Part shown: piece by piece, positions 40,501-52,500 of the stretch
Layout of the letters: every line of letters begins with the position of its first letter
Numbering within the stretch: the first letter of the stretch is position 1
Origin: Congeria kusceri
Taxonomy: Eukaryota > Mollusca > Bivalvia > Myida > Dreissenidae
Length of the DNA stretch: 64,000 nucleotides
Reading direction: 5' to 3'
Assembly (NCBI GenBank): GCA_027627225.1
Contig: CM051028.1
Coordinates: 19,468,701-19,532,700 of the forward strand
Translations under genes and position numbers: made by a program
Notes under the pieces: model-generated
The model's database searches: none
What the model was told of the DNA's origin: nothing
Seen by the model: only the letters and a program-made list of their open reading frames with translations

Positions 40501-43500
40501 TGCCCTTAGTTATTGGGTTAAAATTAAGCAAAAACCCGAATCTTTGATGCACATTGTTTACAACGAACAATGTGATGTCTACAATGATTCTATTAGGGAT
40601 AATAACAATAACAATACTCTGTGGTGTGTATTTGTTAAACAAGCATTCGAACAACTAGGACACGGAATGTATTTCAATAACTTAAACGACAATTTTAATT
40701 ATTCTAATGAAATTAACCAGAGAATAAAAGATCAGTTTATCCAAAATTGGCACGTTACAATTAATAACCAACCGAAACTAGAGTACTATAGAATGTTTAA
40801 GACGGAATTCGTGTATGAAAAATATCTAGATTGCATTAATAATAAAAATCAAAAACATCAGCTATCAAGATTTAGACTTAGCGCCCATACATTGGAAATA
40901 GAGACTGGTAGATATAATAACATACCTAGAGATGAACGCAAATGTAAACTATGTAATGCAAACACTGTTGAATCCGAATATCATTTCTTTCTAACTTGCT
41001 CAATCAACAAAGATCTTCGAACAAAATATTGTATTCGATCCAACTGGCCAAATTTAGTAAAATTTAAAAACATTCTCTCTTGTCAAAATACTACAGTCAT
41101 TAACAATGTTGCCAGATTCATTACCGATGCTATGAAACTCCGTGAGGAAAAATTACAGGTATTTGCTGCTTCTTAATAAATATTTTATGAAACACTAAAT
41201 ATATTGTCTATTTATTGCTTGTTTGTTCTCATTGCGTTGTTTTTAATACATACACTTTTGTACACGATGTTTAAACACTCTTCACTGTAGTTTATGTCTA
41301 TTAACATGATTGTATTTGTATTGTACTGATGCACTTTGACTATATGTTGTTTACTTGTATGTAAATGGTCAAAGGCGTTTTGCCGATGTTCCAATAAAAA
41401 ACTTGAAACTTGAAACTTGTGACTAAAATTAATGCTCATATTTAAATTCATTATATTAGTAACATTAATTTAGAGGAACAAACAATAAAGAACTATTTTT
41501 GTGCAAAAATCTGCAAACAGCTTTTTAGGTTTCTTTTATGTAATAATCTGTAATTACATAACAAAGATCTCAGATTTAATGAGAAAGGCAAATACAGTGA
41601 CAATTTGTATAAGTACATGACATTAATATTATGAATAAAACAATTAACAAAGATAGTGCTAATCAAATTTATTATGCAATATGCTGAATGAAATGGAAAT
41701 CAAACTACAAATATGCACCATGCTGTCACAAATTTTAGGTTTTTATCATTTCTTAAAATTCAGGTTCAATGCACCATTAAATGTGCAGTTCGAAAACAGT
41801 TTGCCTGGGGTTTTTAGGTGTTGCATGGACAATGAGCCACCTGGACTGTGAACAACCTGCAAGTCAAGTACATTTTCATAGTGGTTTATTTGTTTTAATG
41901 TCTGCTCCACAACTGGATCCATCTCTTGGGAAAGTTGCAGGAGTTCAGCATCACTCATGTCGTCATCATGATCACCAGAAGGTCCTGGCTCATTAGAAGA
42001 TGAAACTGTGCTTGTAGAACAATTCTTGTGAATTATGTTAGCCATTTGTTGTTGCCGGTCAATGCTCAAGCTATGATAGCTGTTGAGTGTCATGATGTTT
42101 TTATGCCCGGTAACCTGAACCACTTCAGTGGGTGCAACCCCTGCATTCAGAAGGGAGGTAACTAATGTCTTTCTACCGGAATGGTTTACATGTCTTCCTG
42201 TGAATCCGGCAGTTGTACTCATGTTTTTTGCTATCTGGCAAAGCTTGTTCTTACCAATGGCCTGATTTACGAACCAGAAGTGGTCCTCACCTCGGGCTTT
42301 ATCACTGGGCCGTAGGTAAAACCTACTGTCAGGACGCAGACTTGTAAGTGGGCGTCTGCTTTCATATTCCATATATAGTTTCACTGGACATCTCTCATCT
42401 CCTGAAAATACATTGTTTATTTCAAGTCATTGAATAATGTTAAACCTATTGTGTTTTTCAAACAATATGTATTACACTTAACAATAGAATTGTCAGTTTG
42501 ATAAGAGCATACAGATTAAATAAAATGTTATTCATTATTGCATTTTAAGTATAATTTACAATTTCTTTTCAATATATAAGACATGTGTAAAGAAAGATTA
42601 ATAACATATCAATAATTCGATGTTAACATCAACTTCATTTACTACCTGGTTGCTCAAAGATTTTGGGCTTGAACATTCGTGCATCGTCTGTTATTCCCTT
42701 CCTGGTCTTAGTGGCTCTCTCTGTGTACTCTACGTATCTGGTTCCATCTTTTGTCTGCATTAATTCCAGGTCCCCCCAAAGCATGTTCATATGTTCTTGC
42801 CTGCCTCTGAGGCCAAAGTAAAGGGTGTTGTTCAATCAGAGTGTGTTGATAATGGACTTTGGCGATTCTGGAAAATATGTTGTTAATTTTCAAGTATGAT
42901 ATTTATCTATATATTTTTCGGAACCGTATAACGCTCGAAAGTATCTCTTATCTAAAACAATTATAAGTAAGTTTAGAGATGTACATTTATTTTAAATATA
43001 TAGATTTACTCAGTAAATGTGTTTAATACTTATCCGGAACAACAATGTACGTTTTTATGTTATTGACAAATTCAATATAATACGGTCTTTCTTATCTTTA
43101 AGACTGTATTAAATGCGTCACAATTAAAGTTAATCCGGGTACGAAATGTAGAGGTTGCGAAATTTCCAGAACTCAGAGTGACTTCCCTTGTTGTTATGCA
43201 ACAGTAAATAGTAAACTTGACAGGAATCAGCTGATTGCATGAACACGCTAACATACCTGTACCAAGTAGCTTTTTCTTGTACAGAATGTCAATCTCTCTT
43301 GGTGTAAATGGATCGGATCGCTTGGCTTTGTTGCCCAGTCCCTTTTCTTTCAAGTCCACGGCCTTGGCCCTCAGAACATTCCTGGAGTGCTTACACCGCA
43401 GATCAGTCATAATGTCAACACCATAGTTTTTGTCACACAGGTATCTCTTGATGCTACCTTGAATTCCCTTTAAAGTGCCGGGTTCAAGGTCTTTCTTTGT

Positions 43501-46500
43501 TTAGCAATTCTTGACACTCAAAAAGTATCTCGCCATACACATATCCAATGCTGCCGGCTCCATTTGTTCAAAATCTGTCACTTCATCTTCCAGCGTAAGC
43601 CATTCCCGGAAATGTCGTACATCATATTCCGTTTTTTTTCTTGTGTTCTAATTTTTTTTGCTTTCAACAAAGTCATATGTATCTTTGTTGGTAATCTTCT
43701 GCCTTTCTATGGTCTCATTACACTGTATTATTGCATCGAGATCCATTAAACGATTTGCTAACGATTCTAGCGTTTTTTCTGACGCCGCCATGTTTTCTAG
43801 TGATTACGTCAGTCGTCGTCGTTGACGTCGCGCGATCTGATTCTTTTCAGATATAGAAAATCGGCCCGGGGCCAATATGATTATATTGGCCCGGCGGATA
43901 CGAATATCGGCCCGCTCGTGACGTCAATTTGTTACTATTTATAGTAACGATATGTAATATTTAGACAATAACATACGGCAGGACCGGGCCGGACGTCTAT
44001 ATATCGGCCCGCTGCCGCTATAACGGCCCGAGGGCCTTTGGCCCGAGGGCCGTTATTCGGCTAGGGCCGATTATAGACGTCCGACCCGGCTCTGCCGTAT
44101 GTTATCGTTTATATTACATATCGTTACTATAAATAGTAACAAATTGACGTTGACGTCGCGCGATCTGATTCTTTTCAGATATAGAAAATCGGCCCGGGGC
44201 CAATATGATTATATTGGCAAGGCGGATACGAATATCGGCCCGCTCGTGACGTCAATTTGTTACTATTTATAGTAACGATATGTAATATTTACTGACACGT
44301 GCATTGGTCAAACAACACAAATATGCAATCATTTAGTGGTGGGTGTTACCATTTATGTAAACACATATGTCTTCATTATAAATGTGTTATTGCGATATAT
44401 TTACTTTGACGTAGGTGAAACGTCAAACAAATACAGGTGTGTTTCTTAGCCTCTTAAAATATCCTTATAGAGGGGCGTTGTTACAATATATTTACTTTAG
44501 CTGTCATAGCTCATATGTAAAAGGTCAACATAAACAAAGCAATGAAGATGTGTGTTTTTGCATTTTATTAATTGTCAAGGTCATTGATCAAACAGAAGCA
44601 AGAGTAAAATCATGTTAAAAGTTTTTTTAGTGGTGTTTTGTTGCTGTGAAAGTATTTTTACCGACGTCAAGCAGTTACAGATAATCCTATAAAACGTGCT
44701 GTTGCACGTTTTAGAATTTAGTTTAAAGTAACACATCCGTGCATAATTATCATATGCAATAAACATATATTACTTAGCGAATATATTTATAATTATTATT
44801 ATTGGATATTTATGGTCTAAAGTATACAAACAAACTATGCAAACCTGAACCACGAGCGAGTTAAATTTATATCCAAGGGTTTATTTCCTCAATATGTAAT
44901 GATGAGATAAAAAAAGTTTTGATATAGTAAAGTTGAATTGTATTAATTATATGCTAATTGTAAACACACGTTAAGGAGTATGGTTGGCTGTTTTATGTTT
45001 TTATATTTTGCATATACACAGTTTTAATATGAGTTGCTGCTTATACACCAAATGTCTACATTGTATTATGTTTGCGTTATATATGCAATCGAAATACTTT
45101 TAACCGTTTAACGTTATTTGCTAATTATAATACTAATCTATTTGCTTATATTATAATTTATAATTTTGAAGGATTATTCCCCTAGAACGGTTCATATCTT
45201 ACAGCATTATAAGAGCTAAACTTTAACCGGTGGTTATTGTAATTAATTATTATATTTCGTTTACCTGCCTCATTGTTATCACTTATGGCGTTTTTCTAAA
45301 GTGACAGTATGTATATTGCGTTGAAAGTATAACTGTTAGTGTTAAATAATAGTTTTAATTGCATATCGGATTCCAAAAGTTATGTGTTTATGTCTGTGCA
45401 GCATTATTGTCTCTTTCTTAGGTCTATAACTGATGGTCAATGTATTCGCCGTTAAACACCAGTTATCTATTTAAAAGTAAACATTATATTGTATAGCTGT
45501 TGTGAATACACATTGGTTTATTAATATTAAAGAATTCAATGCATTATTATTAAATACATTCAGTGTAAGTTATTTTTTAACACATTTAATGAGATAAGAG
45601 GTTTAGATGTTGTTAATAGCTCTAAATGGACGGCTATATACAATTTACAATTTATCTGCGCTTCGTCTTAAAAAGAACATTATTATAAAATAACATGCAC
45701 GGGTAGGAAACAAAGTACCGATATGTATATATATCTTAACTTGTGTCAGTACTTCATCACTGAAATAAACTGTAAACCTTTGAACAGTGTGTGATCTGTA
45801 CAGTAACTTACTGAAACCTATTGCATACATGTATGCTATCGCATAAAATGAGCTTTGCACTATTCGAAACAATCTGCGCTTTTACGAGCAACACATCTGA
45901 GAGGACATTGCTTTAGCTTCATAAAAGGTGTACTGTCAGAGAAAATTGGTAACCCACGGATCTTCAGGAAAAACATTTTCATTTCTGGGAGATATAGAAA
46001 GCATTACTCCCTAATTGAAGAAAATAGATAATAAATAACTTAACAGTATTCACCGCCTTAGAGGAAGGATTTTACGGGATTGTGACATCTTGCTGACATT
46101 TGCCAATGGCTATCAAATTAAGAGTTATGCTAAATGGAGAGTGGAGATTTAGATGCTTGCATTCCTAGCAATGCCGTTGACAATATGACGTCATCAGATT
46201 GTGATTCAGATTTTGTGTTTCCTCAGGCTGGTGATCTCCGCATTGCTGGGTTGCCTAGCAACACTGAAGTTAATCCATACGTGAAAGCCTTCCTGGTTCC
46301 TGGAAGAACGTTTAAATACAGAACAAAAACTATTAACAAATCGCGGGTAAGTATTATACAAGATCGGTTGATGTTGATATCTTTCATAGTAATCGCCTGA
46401 CAACACTGAAAATTCCAGTTTAAAGTGAATTTTAATTACCGAACTGACGGATTGTTCTTAGATTAACCTGTTCACTCGGTTTCATAAGTTCGTGCTGTTG

Positions 46501-49500
46501 ATATAACTTCTGACTTCAAAGTTGTTTTATACCATGTCAAACACGTACCTTCTTCCTGTTAACAAAAACAGAACGTAGTTAATGTATTTTAAATACATGT
46601 TTTTCCATATAAAATATTTTTTTTCAGAACCCAGTTTTCTTAGAAAAGTTCTCTATCACTGAAATCACTCGGGATGATTTAATTGAGGGATCCGCCATAG
46701 AGTTCCAGGTAAGATTTGGTGCGCTGACACCTTTCACGTGATGACATAACAATCGCCTTTGTACTTCGCTCAAAGGAATCGGTGGAATTACAGTCCGTTA
46801 AAATGCAAGACAAAATTGTTATAAACATTTCCGAATCGATAGAGGTAAATAAGGGTAAATCAAAGCATCCCAAGTCGATAAAAGGAACGTTAAAAGCAGT
46901 AAAGATAACCATATTTTCAATAAATTGAAATAAACTATTGGCAATGTATTAGGTCAGTGCACTTGTTTATCCCCCAATATTCACACAAAAGTAGCTCATG
47001 ATAATGCGTGCACTTGTTTATCCCCCGATATTCACACAAAAGTAGCTCATGATAATGCGTGCACTTGTTTATCCCCCGATATTCACACAAAAGTAGCTCA
47101 TGATAATGCGTGCACTTGTTTATCCCCCGATATTTACACAAAAGTAGCTCATGATAATGCGTGCACTTGTTTATCCCCCGATATTCACACAAAAGTAGCT
47201 CATGATAATGCGTGCACTTGGCAAAGCAACGAAGGAATATGTATCATTAAAAAAAACTTGTATAAGTTGTTGCTAAACGTAGTATATGACATAGTTATTT
47301 TGTTTGAATTTGTATTACATTTGTGTGGAAGGTTACGAATTTATTGTTATTGACTATAGAATATATGTTAGCTTTTTGTTCAATTATATAGGAATAAAAT
47401 ATTAAATCATTGCTTATAATTTTGTATTACATATACATTTTCTTGTCATAGCTGATTAAGTTGCTGCATTGTGTTTAAGGCATATGTTTAAGCGCTTTAT
47501 TTCATTATTGCAACACGTTTATTTAGGGTTATTTTTTAACAACTAACTTGTATAATCTTTAATAATCACAGTCTTCAACTGCGATCGTTGCCTCTGTCTA
47601 GTGTTCTTGTCTTTATAACACAGTTAACCTCAGTATGATTATAGAAAAGAAATGTAAATTTAAGACTACGTGACATTAGGTCTACACGGCTGACATTTCG
47701 CGGTTATCATAAATGTGCGCTTTTCTTTTACATGCACTATCAGGGAAAATGGATTATAAAAGCGAAAACGAAGCTAAGACTGATACAAAACAGTCATATA
47801 GTCTACACATGTTTAGTAATTTAGTAGACATTTGGCCTAAAAGCTAATTCCAGTGACTTGCTGATAGGGCGCTGATGGCTGGGGATGATTATTGCACAAT
47901 GAAACATTTCATACGTTGCATCTTACGGATAAATAGGCGATTCTCATTGATTTATTTATTAAGCTTTACTGTCTTTTGTTACATTGAGCATAAACATTCT
48001 TATTTCTACATTTATTTTGCCGCTGGGGCCAAAAAAGAGTTAAATTAGTTAAATTAGTTTTTGCAAGTTCCTTACATTTTTACTACAGAATTTGTAGCGA
48101 ATTGTCTTGAAAATGATTTATTGCAATATTGGATTTCTGTCTCATTGTGTGAAATAGTTTCGTTCTTTTGTGTTCGAATGGGTTTTGACACAAATTTAAA
48201 GTACGTGACGACCTTGATTTAATGCAATTTAGTTAGAAGGACAACATATTTAAAGAAGTTTATTTATTTGTTTGCATAAGTTTGAATATATGCGATCGTG
48301 GTAGAATTGTTCGGCAAACCGCATATTTTATTTTCCAACTAACACGGTTCTCTTCGCATGTTTGTTAATTCCTATCATAATCCATTGCAGCTCTTTTCTT
48401 CCTTTCACTAGTCACCACTTTATTCAGCACCTAAATAATTATAGTTTCGTCTTTCTCTGTATTAATCACTGCGGTTCTGTTCCTTACTTAAGGAAATATG
48501 GTATCCTTGTTCATCTAACGTATGTCTAGAATGTGTATTGTCGAACCATACAGGTCATTGCAAATGTGTCACTACAAGACTGGCGGAACGTCTATTCGTC
48601 GTACCACATACCTCTTTCGGCAATATTTTATATCCGTACATAATTATATAAAGCCATGATCGTATAGTGCCACTTTCATATTTCCATATTAGTTCGTATC
48701 ACCACACTTTGAAATGTCATTTATCTACTTACATTTATAATTGAATACTTACTGGCAAATGCATTGTCATTAGTGTACTGGTTTTGGCAACACATCGCTA
48801 CACATGTATTGTCTCGCCACATAAACCGTTACAGGTATACCCGTCTCAACAAATAACTCGTTACAGGTATACCCGTCTCAACAAATAACTCGTTATAGGT
48901 ATACCCGTCTCAACAAATAACTTGTTCCAGGTTTCTTCGTCTCAGCACATAACTCGTTACATGTATATTCGTTGCAGCGCATAACTCGTTACATGTATAT
49001 TCGTTTCACCACAAAACCCATTACAGGTTTATTCGTTTCACCACATAACGCGTTACAGGTTTATTCGCTTCACCACATAAGTCATTCGAGGATTATTTAT
49101 CCCTCCACATAACTTGTTACAGGTTTATTCATTTCATAACATAACTCGTAACAGTTTATTCGCCTAACAACATACGTCATTCGAGGATTATTCATCCCAC
49201 CACATAACTTGTTACAGGTGTCTTCGTTTCACCACATAACTTGTTACAGGTTTATTCGTTTCACCACATAACTTGTTACAGGTTTATTCGCCTCACCACA
49301 TAAGTAATTCGTGGATTATTCATCCCTCCACATAACTTGTTACAGGTTTATTCGTTTCACCACATAACTCTTTACAGGTTTATTTGCCTCACCACATACG
49401 TCATTCGAGGAGTATTCATACCACCACATATCTTGTAAAAGGTTTCTTCGTTTCACCACATAACTTGTTACAGGTTTATTCGTTCCAGCACATTTTTACA

Positions 49501-52500
49501 TGTTTATTCGCCTTACCACGCAACTCATTCGAAGTTTACTCATCTCACCAAATAACATGTTACAGGTGTATTCGTCTCACCACATTACTCGACGTCACCT
49601 CGTCGGCATGGCGTCCGTGCAGCTGAAGGACGTCGACAAGTTTGATAACGGTCTAACAGAGCTCATTATTCTTCCCCACAGTGTCTACAGGGTAGGTAGT
49701 GTCCGCGAACACTTGGGATAAATCTGTCTAATAATGGGTGGGTAATCAGTTAATGTCGGTCATATTAAAGTATTTGAATTGTTTAATCATAGTACTTAAT
49801 TACCTTCTGGCTAATTGTTAATTGATTTTGTTGTCACATATGAAAACATGTAAATAATTGAGATGGAATTTATTGATGTTACTTGTGACGAAAGATGGAT
49901 AGGGATATTGCTATGTTTGTGTTCTATGAATTCAAGTAATACAAGTTTAGTCTTATAAATATATCATAAGAATGCTGCACCACAGAACAAACGTTCGTGT
50001 TATTTTCGCTGTATCCTTAATATGAGTAGAGGTTGAATTGATCACCACATTCGTTCTTAACTATAATTTGCATATTTGATATATAAGACGTATCAATACA
50101 CTTTGAGACCGACACATTTCAAAGAAATAATATTATATCATTACCGCAGGGCAAATGTGACAGTAATCCATCATATAATTGTTAAGGGTAGATTTAAAAC
50201 AACGGACAAGGAAATTGAATTCGAATAAACCAAAATGTGCTTGGAATGAAAACATGCAATTTAACCACTTCTGGTTTTAATTGTCTTAGATTGTTGGGTT
50301 GGCTAATGTTGTGTTTTAGTGTTTTATTGAAGAGGGCAGAGGGACATGGTGATTTCAAACAATGGCGTTTAGAAAGAGTTACAAAATTGCATTATGACGT
50401 CAACAAATAAAATAATTATTATCGCTAATGCTGTTGATGATGGTGCGGGCGATGCAATAAATAATAAAGTTAATTAATCAGAACTGTACAATTATTTTGA
50501 AATAAAAAAACCCATAACAAAACATATGGAAATGCATAAAAAAACAACATGTGAACACCAAGATGAAGTTTTTATCTTGCCAATCGTGCATTGTAGATAT
50601 TTTCCAGTATTATATACAATAATAAAGATGAACACAAGTTGAGAACTGTTCAAAGACTAGATCGTTATTATGCTATTTGCAGCTTCATCAGGGTGACATT
50701 CATATATCGGGCTGTTACCAGCCCGTGGCGGGCAAGATGGTATTCAATGTGGTAGAGGCGAGGTCGTTACCACGTGTTTCGTTGCTAGGTGCCGTCAGTA
50801 AGTACCATTGTCGTATGTTTACCTCGCGCTTCGTTGCTAGGTGCCGTCAGTAAGTATCACTGTATATGCTAGACCATGACGTTACCACGTGCTTCGTTGC
50901 TAGATGCCGTCAGTAAGTACCTCTGTTTATGTCAGACCAGGTAGTTATCACGGGTCACGTTGATAAGTGCCGTCAGTACCATAGTCCTATCTTTACCTAT
51001 GTTTCTATTTGCGTCGGCGATAGGTATGGTGTACCATTAGGTCTTAAATTGATAGAACCTGGTCCGACCATGTACAACCAGATCGTACGTGAGGAAGGGG
51101 CCGGTAGGTCCTATTCGAAGCAGGTACCACTTGGTCGGGCCTGAAGTACGCTGCTGATGTATACCGCTTCTGATGTAATATAAGGTTCTAAATTGGTAGG
51201 ACCTGGTCGTACCTACCTCAGGTACGACCTGGTCGGACCAGGTCCTAATAATTTAGGACCTAATGGTACGCCATATTAATGAGGTCGTACCAGCACCTAC
51301 CTCAGGTCCGACCTGGTCGGACCTCCTACCAATTTAGTCCCTAATAATACCACAGGTTCTAACACTGCGCACTAAAGGGTCGAAATTCATTAGGAGGTAG
51401 GACCTGCCCCTACCTCAGGTACAACCTGGTCGGATCTGGTCGGACCAGGTCGGATCAGGTCTTATTAATTTAGGACCTAATGTTACTATATTTAGGTACC
51501 GTCATTAAGTACGTATGAGGCTAATTCCTTGGCATATGTGCACATTTTGACCACTTTTGAAATTGCAAGGACAAAGCAATATTTATTTCTCGACTAAATG
51601 ATTCTGTTATTATTGCGTGTTATATTGCTTATCAATTATGGAGCAAGTCTTGATTATGGTGGAACTGAATGTAATGCCTAAATAGGATTAAAGGCAAAAA
51701 TGCATTATACATTGCATTCTGTGAAGGCGTTGTTTCAACCGATGTAATTTCTATGTCGTGAGAAGAATTTGAGTCATACGCCAATCTCTCTCACTTAATA
51801 TTAATGTAAAACGTTTCACTTGTTTACGAGTATCTTTTGTACATTTCTATCACTATTTGAAAAATTGTATGGCTCATGCTGGTTTGATTTATTTACGCTT
51901 TATGTATAGAAATAACTTGCTTGTTACTTGCAACAGACTAACGTATGCTTGCATGGAATTCTTGTAGATCCCTATGTGAAGGTAGAGATGTACATAAATG
52001 GTATACGTGAGGCCAAACACAAGACGAAAGTTCGCCAGAACACGCAAGACCCTGTTTGGAACCAGGCTTGTGTCTTCGATATCAATAGAGAGAATCCAAA
52101 ACTGCTGGGTCATGTGTTTGTGTTCCATATTATTCATAAGGACATGATGATGGGCGTTCAGAAAATAGGACAGGTTGGTGAAACTGAAGATTTTATAATT
52201 AGTCACATGTTCGTGCCATGATATTTCTGGGCATGCCTTTCATGAACGTTTAGTTAGTTGGATTCACATAATAAGTTTTCATTTTTAGAATACAACATCT
52301 CATTTGTCCTATGCTCTTGAGATATATCTTTTTATCGTTTCAAATGGTCATTTCTCTATAAATGTAATTTGAAATATTTCATTAGCTTCACATTTAGTAA
52401 AAGTTTCAAGTAAGGCAAAATAACGATAGCGTTAATAAACATCTTATTTGAACAGTATGGTGATAGAAATGTAAGATATTCAGTGTAATATTTATAACAT

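Larger units (their letters stand above)
39500..43960 (-). mobile_element. Crypton-type tyrosine-recombinase transposon (decayed, with LINE insertion)
   Basis: On the minus strand the 5' module (43960-43800, TTACATATCGTTACTATAAA..GCGCGACGTCAACGACG) precedes the recombinase pseudogene (43791-41746). The 3' end is a GC-rich hairpin (39515-39646) followed by TATTGTCTAAATAT. Both modules match the ends of the non-autonomous copies at 7256-8177 and 37468-38478. A LINE fragment (about 40340-41420) is embedded. Three copies of a AAAGAACYATTTYTGTGC-type word (near 40075, 40287, 41487) show internal repetition of the 3' part. It lies in intron 6 of the plus-strand gene. Exact ends and target duplication are not certain. 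Confidence 0.75.

Noticed and set aside
46935..47192. 85-codon minus open frame of a 17-residue repeat (CEYRGINKCTHYHELLL)
   Set aside because: Translation of the 51-bp intronic minisatellite; no independent support.
51937..51967. Upstream extension of exon 11 (TNVCLHGILV)
   Set aside because: The frame is open and an AG exists at 51936, but exon 10 ends in phase 1 and cannot join there. Joining at 51968 gives a gap-free C2B alignment.
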